The notes under the pieces: generated by a model
The model's input: the letters and a program-made list of their open reading frames with translations, nothing else
The model's database searches: none
Told to the model about the DNA's origin: nothing
Shown here: piece after piece, positions 59,871 through 64,000 of the stretch
How the letters are laid out: each line of letters starts with the position of its first letter
Numbering within the stretch: the first letter of the stretch is position 1
DNA from: Candidatus Gastranaerophilales bacterium
GTDB taxonomy: Bacteria > Cyanobacteriota > Vampirovibrionia > Gastranaerophilales > Gastranaerophilaceae
DNA: 64,000 bases
Reading direction: 5' to 3'
Assembly (NCBI GenBank): GCA_944326555.1
Contig: CALVEK010000004.1
Span: forward strand, 1-64,000
Translations under genes and position numbers: made by a program

Positions 59871-61136
59871 CTATATTCTGTCAAAGCCAGTATATTTTTG
59901 GAGAACTTCAGGAATTAAAATTGTACCGTCTTCTTGTTGGAAGTTTTCAACAATTGCAGCAAATGTTCTGCCGACAGCAAGACCTGAACCGTTCATTGTG
60001 TAACAATAATTTACTTTGCCTGTTTCTTTACTTCTATATTTCAAACCGGCACGGCGAGCCTGAAAATCTCCAAATACTGAGCAGCTTGAAATTTCTTTGT
60101 AATCGTTATAAGAAGGCATCCAGACTTCAAGGTCATAGCATTTTCTAGCAGAGAAACCTATATCTCCTGAACTAAGTTCAACTCTTCTGTAAGGAAGTTT
60201 TAACAACTCAAGAATTTCTTCTGCATCTCTTGTCAATTTTTCGTGTTCTTCAGGAGCCTGTTCGGGAGTAGTTAATTTAACCAACTCAACCTTATTAAAT
60301 TGATGAACTCTTATAAGGCCTCTTGTATCTTTACCAGCAGAACCAGCTTCCCTTCTAAAGCAAGGAGTATAAGCTGTCATACATTTTGGCAAATCATCTT
60401 CTGACAGTATTTCATTACAATAAATATTTGTAACAGGAACCTCCGCAGTAGGAATAAGGTATAAGTCTTCATCTACGCATTTATACATATCTTCCTTAAA
60501 TTTAGGGAGCTGTCCTGTACCTGTCATCGCAGCACCATTTACAAGAACTGGTGGTAAAATTTCCTGATACCCGTGCTTTGAAGTATGAACATCAAGGAAA
60601 AAGTTTATGATTGCTCTTTCTAAACGAGCTCCTTTGCCCTTGTATATATAAAATCTTGATTGAGAAATTTTTACACCTCTCTCGAAATCAACAAGATCTT
60701 TTTCTACCGTCAAATCCCAATGTGGCTTCTGTTCAAAAGATGGTTTTACAACTTCACCTACAACTTTTTTTACAACATTCGCAGAATCATCAGCCCCTAT
60801 TGGAGTTGTTTCGTCAGGCATATTGGGTATACTCAACAAAAGATTTTTTTGTTTTTCATTTAATTCAAGTTCTTTTTCTTCAAGAGCTTTTATTTCATCA
60901 CCGAGCTGTCTTACTTCCTCTTGAATAGAATCTGTATTTTCACCATTTTTCTTCATCAATCCGATTTTTTGAGATTCAGATTTTCTTTTAGCCCTAAGTT
61001 CATCAGCCTGTGTTTGAACTTTTCTTCTTTCAACATCAATTTCCAAAACACCATCAATGCTGAGTTCAGGATTTCTTCTTTTCAAAAGCTCATTAACTTT
61101 TTCAGGATTTTCTCTGATAATCTTAATGTCTAACAT
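59871..61136 (-). CDS. serS: serine--tRNA ligase
   Basis: A 421-residue class II synthetase. The N-terminal coiled-coil arm (residues 25-110) contacts the long variable arm of tRNA-Ser. The catalytic core has motif 2 (FRREAGSAG...GLIRVHQFNKVE) and motif 3 (NGSGLAVGRT). Length is typical. The tRNA-Ser in this window is a substrate. tmk follows. Confidence 0.97.
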   Translation of the reverse strand: MLDIKIIRENPEKVNELLKRRNPELSIDGVLEIDVERRKVQTQADELRAKRKSESQKIGLMKKNGENTDSIQEEVRQLGDEIKALEEKELELNEKQKNLLLSIPNMPDETTPIGADDSANVVKKVVGEVVKPSFEQKPHWDLTVEKDLVDFERGVKISQSRFYIYKGKGARLERAIINFFLDVHTSKHGYQEILPPVLVNGAAMTGTGQLPKFKEDMYKCVDEDLYLIPTAEVPVTNIYCNEILSEDDLPKCMTAYTPCFRREAGSAGKDTRGLIRVHQFNKVELVKLTTPEQAPEEHEKLTRDAEEILELLKLPYRRVELSSGDIGFSARKCYDLEVWMPSYNDYKEISSCSVFGDFQARRAGLKYRSKETGKVNYCYTMNGSGLAVGRTFAAIVENFQQEDGTILIPEVLQKYTGFDRI

Positions 61137-61197
61137 AAAACAACTCTTTCTAATTTAAAATCTAATTTACACGTGCACTAATTTTATAAAAAAATAA

Positions 61198-61225
61198 TTG
61201 AAAAATCCAGAAAATTAATTAAAAT
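61198..61225 (+). promoter_or_regulatory. promoter giving a leaderless mRNA for the secreted protein
   Basis: TTGAAA (61198-61203), 16-base spacer and TAAAAT (61220-61225); the ATG is six bases later with no ribosome binding site between. Confidence 0.62.
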
Positions 61226-61231
61226 AAATAT

Positions 61232-61819
61232 ATGAGAAAGATTTTTGCACTAATAATAACGACTTTTCTGCTCCTGCTAAGTTCAAATTTATCACAGAAC
61301 CAAGTTTTGGCAGAAACAAGTTTGAGAAACTATAAGCCGATAAATCTGGCAAAAGGTTCTTTTTTGAAAGCAATAAGCCAAAGAGATATTTCTACATCAA
61401 CTGCAAAAGTAGGTGATGTTGAATACTTTATAAATCCGGAGGATGTCTTTGTCGGAGAATCCAACATAATACCTAAGAACTCTGTATATTTAGGAGAAGT
61501 AGAAGAAATAGTTGAAGCCGTTGAAGGTATTAATGCAGCAATGAAGATAAAAATTTACAAGATAATAACTCCTGACAAAAGAGAATTTTCCATAGATGCA
61601 AATGTGTACAAAAACGGTTCATCTACAATAGGCGGAGATTTAGCGGCTGTTGCATACTACACAAGAATGCCACACTATCCAGGAGACTGGAAAAAAGGTG
61701 CTCTACAACTTGTACCGACAAGTATCCGAGAGATGGGACGTCCAACTGTAATAAGAGCAGGCGATGAAGTTACATTCATAATCAATAATGATTTGAGCAT
61801 TTTTAAACCAAAAGAATAA
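61232..61819 (+). CDS. secreted hypothetical protein
   Basis: A 195-residue protein with a clear signal peptide (hydrophobic core at about residues 5-20, end near LAETS). The mature part is beta-rich: a first half with KVGDVEYFINPEDVF and IIPKNSVYLGEVE, then MKIKIYKIITPDKREF, and a Gly-rich middle. The recurrent pattern of IPKNSVYLGEV and PDKREFSIDA resembles domains in secretion-system or outer-membrane proteins of the VirB10/FlgA type, but I cannot place it in a family. It is transcribed alone from a leaderless promoter. Confidence 0.75.
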   Translation: MRKIFALIITTFLLLLSSNLSQNQVLAETSLRNYKPINLAKGSFLKAISQRDISTSTAKVGDVEYFINPEDVFVGESNIIPKNSVYLGEVEEIVEAVEGINAAMKIKIYKIITPDKREFSIDANVYKNGSSTIGGDLAAVAYYTRMPHYPGDWKKGALQLVPTSIREMGRPTVIRAGDEVTFIINNDLSIFKPKE

Positions 61820-61947
61820 CATTGAATTGCATAATTTTTGAAAAACTGTGTTTACCTCAAAGTTATAAATCAAGTGTGCTTTTTTATTGATATCTTTTTA
61901 TTTTTTATTTAATATATGTCATTAATCAAAGAATAAGAAGCAATGTC

Positions 61948-62904
61948 ATGCCTGATAACAAACACTTGGATTTTAATATTATTGCATCGGACTGTCTCAT
62001 AGCTACAGATACAGACAGTAAAGAAGTTATTGAAAACTTGGAAAAGCTAAAAGAAAAGCATTCTGACATTGAACTTATAGCAATATTTAATTATTTTTTA
62101 AAAATCGAATACCGAAGTGATGTTCTTTACTGGATAGTGAAGAATCTTGATAAATACAGAGATTCTTCATCTTTAGAGCCATTAACGAAGCTGCTTTTGA
62201 TGAAAGATGGTGTACCGAATGCATCTTATACAAAAGAGGATTACACCAATCTTAGGGTATTGTGTGCAAAGGCTATTTCAAATATAAAAGATCATTCAAG
62301 CGTACATGCGCTTTTATATTGTTTAAATGACAAAAATGAGAACTATAAGATAAGACTAAGCTGTGCTGATGCATTGGGAAAACTTGGAGACAAATACGCC
62401 GTTACGACCCTGATGGACGTTGTGTCGGACGAAGAAGAAAAGTCGCTCTATATAAGAGAATCGGCAGCAGTTGCACTCGGACTTATTGGCGACATGAGAG
62501 CAGTAGATTCTCTTGTAAGAATTCTTGAAACCAAAAACGGAATCATGGATAAATTCACATACTTAAAAGAAAAAGTTGTTGAAGCAATTTGTAAACTAAA
62601 TCCAAATGATGACAGGGTATATAAAGCGCTAAAAAATTCTCTGCTAGATGAAAATCCACAGGTAAGAATAAATACAATAGAAGCTCTTATGGAATACGAT
62701 AATCAAGAGTCTCGTGAACTTATCAAGAATATGCTGAAAGACGAAGATGAAGAAGTTCAAAGAAATGCAGTAATTGCGTTGTATAATATTGACGGAGAAA
62801 AAATCTTAAGGGAAATAATAAACAGTTCCGAATATTCCACAGCGTGCAAAGAAGAAGCTCAGGACATTTTGGATAGTGAAACAGACGACAATGATTCAGA
62901 ATAA
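61948..62904 (+). CDS. HEAT-repeat protein
   Basis: A 318-residue soluble protein composed mainly of HEAT/PBS-lyase-type repeats from about residue 70 (for example LRVLCAKAISNIKDHSSVHALLYCL, IRESAAVALGLIGDMRAVDSLV and VRINTIEALMEYDNQE). Such solenoids bind other proteins; PBS-lyase-type repeats are common in Cyanobacteria, where they join bilins to phycobiliproteins, but nothing indicates that activity here. AAGAAG lies ten bases before the ATG. The queC start lies inside its 3' end. Confidence 0.88.
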   Translation: MPDNKHLDFNIIASDCLIATDTDSKEVIENLEKLKEKHSDIELIAIFNYFLKIEYRSDVLYWIVKNLDKYRDSSSLEPLTKLLLMKDGVPNASYTKEDYTNLRVLCAKAISNIKDHSSVHALLYCLNDKNENYKIRLSCADALGKLGDKYAVTTLMDVVSDEEEKSLYIRESAAVALGLIGDMRAVDSLVRILETKNGIMDKFTYLKEKVVEAICKLNPNDDRVYKALKNSLLDENPQVRINTIEALMEYDNQESRELIKNMLKDEDEEVQRNAVIALYNIDGEKILREIINSSEYSTACKEEAQDILDSETDDNDSE

Positions 62905-63586
62905 AAAATCAATAATACTATTATCAGGCGGATTGGATTCGGTTGTATCATTAGCATTGCTTAGAAATGAGGGAATAAATATAACAAATGCCATAATATT
63001 TAACTATGGTCAGAAGTCTTTTGAAAAAGAATTTAAAGCAGCAGAAAAAATAGCAGAATTTTATGGAATAAAACTTGATTGTATAGAACTGGACTGGCTT
63101 AAAAATATTACAAACACAGCACTTGTTTCACAAGCTAGTGTACCTTCTGTAAACATAAAAAATCTGGACGACAAAACTCTAACAACACAAAGCATGAAAA
63201 GCGTATGGGTTCCAAACAGGAATGGACTCTTTATTCACATTGCCGCTGCATTTGCTGACTCTTTTAATATAGATTACATAATAATAGGAGCAAACAAGGA
63301 AGAAGCTGCAACATTTTCAGATAATTCAAAAGAATTTATAGAGGATATAAATAAATCGCTTAAAACATCAACAAACAAAAAAGTTGAAGTTCTGGCCCCA
63401 CTAATAAATTTAAATAAAGAAGAAATTGTAAAAAAAGCACTGGAACTAAATGTACCACTTCAATATATAAACAGTTGTTACAATAATACGCCAAAACATT
63501 GCGGAAATTGTGAATCTTGTAACAGACTAAAGAGAGCACTTGTTATAGCAAAAAAACAAGATTTGATAGAACAACTTTTTGACTAA
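62891..63586 (+). CDS. queC: 7-cyano-7-deazaguanine synthase QueC
   Basis: An enzyme of 231 residues that converts 7-carboxy-7-deazaguanine to preQ0 in queuosine synthesis. It begins with the PP-loop SGGLDSVVSL and ends in the zinc site NSCYNNTPKHCGNCESC. The middle has VWVPNRNGLFIHIA and IIGANKEEAATFSDN. I chose ATG 62891, giving a normal QueC start; GTG 15 bases upstream is also in frame. It overlaps the HEAT-repeat gene by 14 bases. The first enzyme of the pathway, folE2, is at 17 kb. Confidence 0.96.
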   Translation: MIQNKKSIILLSGGLDSVVSLALLRNEGINITNAIIFNYGQKSFEKEFKAAEKIAEFYGIKLDCIELDWLKNITNTALVSQASVPSVNIKNLDDKTLTTQSMKSVWVPNRNGLFIHIAAAFADSFNIDYIIIGANKEEAATFSDNSKEFIEDINKSLKTSTNKKVEVLAPLINLNKEEIVKKALELNVPLQYINSCYNNTPKHCGNCESCNRLKRALVIAKKQDLIEQLFD

Positions 63587-63595
63587 GGAGATATG

Positions 63596-64000
63596 ATGAA
63601 ATCTTTATTTATTGAGGAAGAAATAAAATATATAGGAAGCCAACTTTCACCACACTGGATTTATAAAAACTTCAACCTGCTTGGAGATGCCATTGTTGCA
63701 TTCACAGGAGAAATGGATGTAAAAATAACAGAAATGGTAGATATTGAAGACGTTATATCAGACTCACCAATATACAGTAAAAAAATGGTTAGCTTTATAA
63801 TTGAACAATTTGGCATAACAATGAAAGAATGCGTTTTAAGACAACGGTTCCTAATTTGCATAATAATTGAAGAATTGAAAAAGATAATTGGAGACAAATA
63901 CAAAATAACAAGAAGCGGTGATGATATTTTTGTCAACATAAACGGAAAAGAAAAAAAATTATCAGTATCAATTGCGACAAAATCAATAACATCCGGGTTA
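63596..64000 (+). CDS. DUF366-type protein (cut by window end)
   Basis: The first 135 residues of a protein that runs past the end of the window. It reads SLFIEEEIKYIGSQLSPHWIYKNFNL, then GDAIVAFTGEMDVKITEMVDIEDV, a pattern I associate with DUF366. AAGGAG sits five bases before ATG 63596; a second ATG three bases earlier is in frame. It follows queC by nine bases, so they form one operon and it may act in deazaguanine metabolism. Function is not established. Confidence 0.7.
   Translation, partial: MKSLFIEEEIKYIGSQLSPHWIYKNFNLLGDAIVAFTGEMDVKITEMVDIEDVISDSPIYSKKMVSFIIEQFGITMKECVLRQRFLICIIIEELKKIIGDKYKITRSGDDIFVNINGKEKKLSVSIATKSITSGL

Noticed and set aside
63661-63939. Minus-strand 92-codon frame at the right end
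   Set aside because: It is antisense to the DUF366-type gene, which has a strong ribosome binding site and a recognisable family pattern.

Overview
The window is AT-rich, densely coded bacterial chromosome with no phage, IS transposase or CRISPR. The gene set fits a host-associated, fermentative relative of Cyanobacteria (Melainabacteria/Vampirovibrionia, order Gastranaerophilales). Signs are an RNA polymerase omega subunit with the cyanobacterial C-terminal pattern, the [FeFe]-hydrogenase maturase HydF, zinc-independent GTP cyclohydrolase FolE2, RNase HIII, a split glycine decarboxylase, and many lineage-specific proteins with a short Phe-centred N-terminal motif. The taxonomic call is inference; no rRNA is present.

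Layout. 0-10 kb: tRNA-Arg and tRNA-Ser, an amino-acid permease, a translationally coupled pair of unknown membrane proteins, ftsZ, rpsT, a probable rpoZ, a membrane-anchored class A beta-lactamase-like hydrolase, a GGDEF protein and a TOPRIM protein. 10-21 kb: a papain/C39-like protein, a HEXXH-plus-subtilisin chimera, an MDR dehydrogenase overlapping a UPF0104-type membrane protein and hydF, folE2, an LL-DAP-type aminotransferase, a second papain-like protein and a secreted TPR protein. 21-30 kb: rplU-rpmA, an 850-bp non-coding island of repeats, pnp, then pyrH-frr-cdsA-rnc-rpe. 30-41 kb: gcvT-gcvH-gcvPA, rnhC, a 1209-aa AsmA-family protein, a 5'-nucleotidase, a glycine-zipper protein and a ribbon-helix-helix regulator. 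41-47 kb: a uridine-kinase-like protein and a tight minus-strand cluster (FliO-like, NeuB-like, KdsC-like phosphatase, TPR, aspartokinase). 47-56 kb: HicB-like protein, glnA, a GltD/NfnB-type oxidoreductase, then xer-metF-methyltransferase and nadK-recN. 56-64 kb: a calpain-like protein with dyad sites and a candidate C-rich sRNA behind it, a winged-helix protein, serS-tmk, a secreted protein, HEAT repeats, queC and a DUF366-type gene cut by the window end.

Themes. Core replication, translation and division genes are interleaved with lineage-specific proteins. Four protease-like proteins of different folds occur, several carrying the N-terminal Phe motif. One-carbon/folate genes recur (gcvT/H/PA, metF, a pterin-type methyltransferase, folE2). 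Four promoters have a TATAAT-like -10 box exactly six bases before an ATG with no Shine-Dalgarno, suggesting leaderless mRNAs. Three small proteins under 60 aa and several terminators and promoters were found by reading the intergenic sequence directly.
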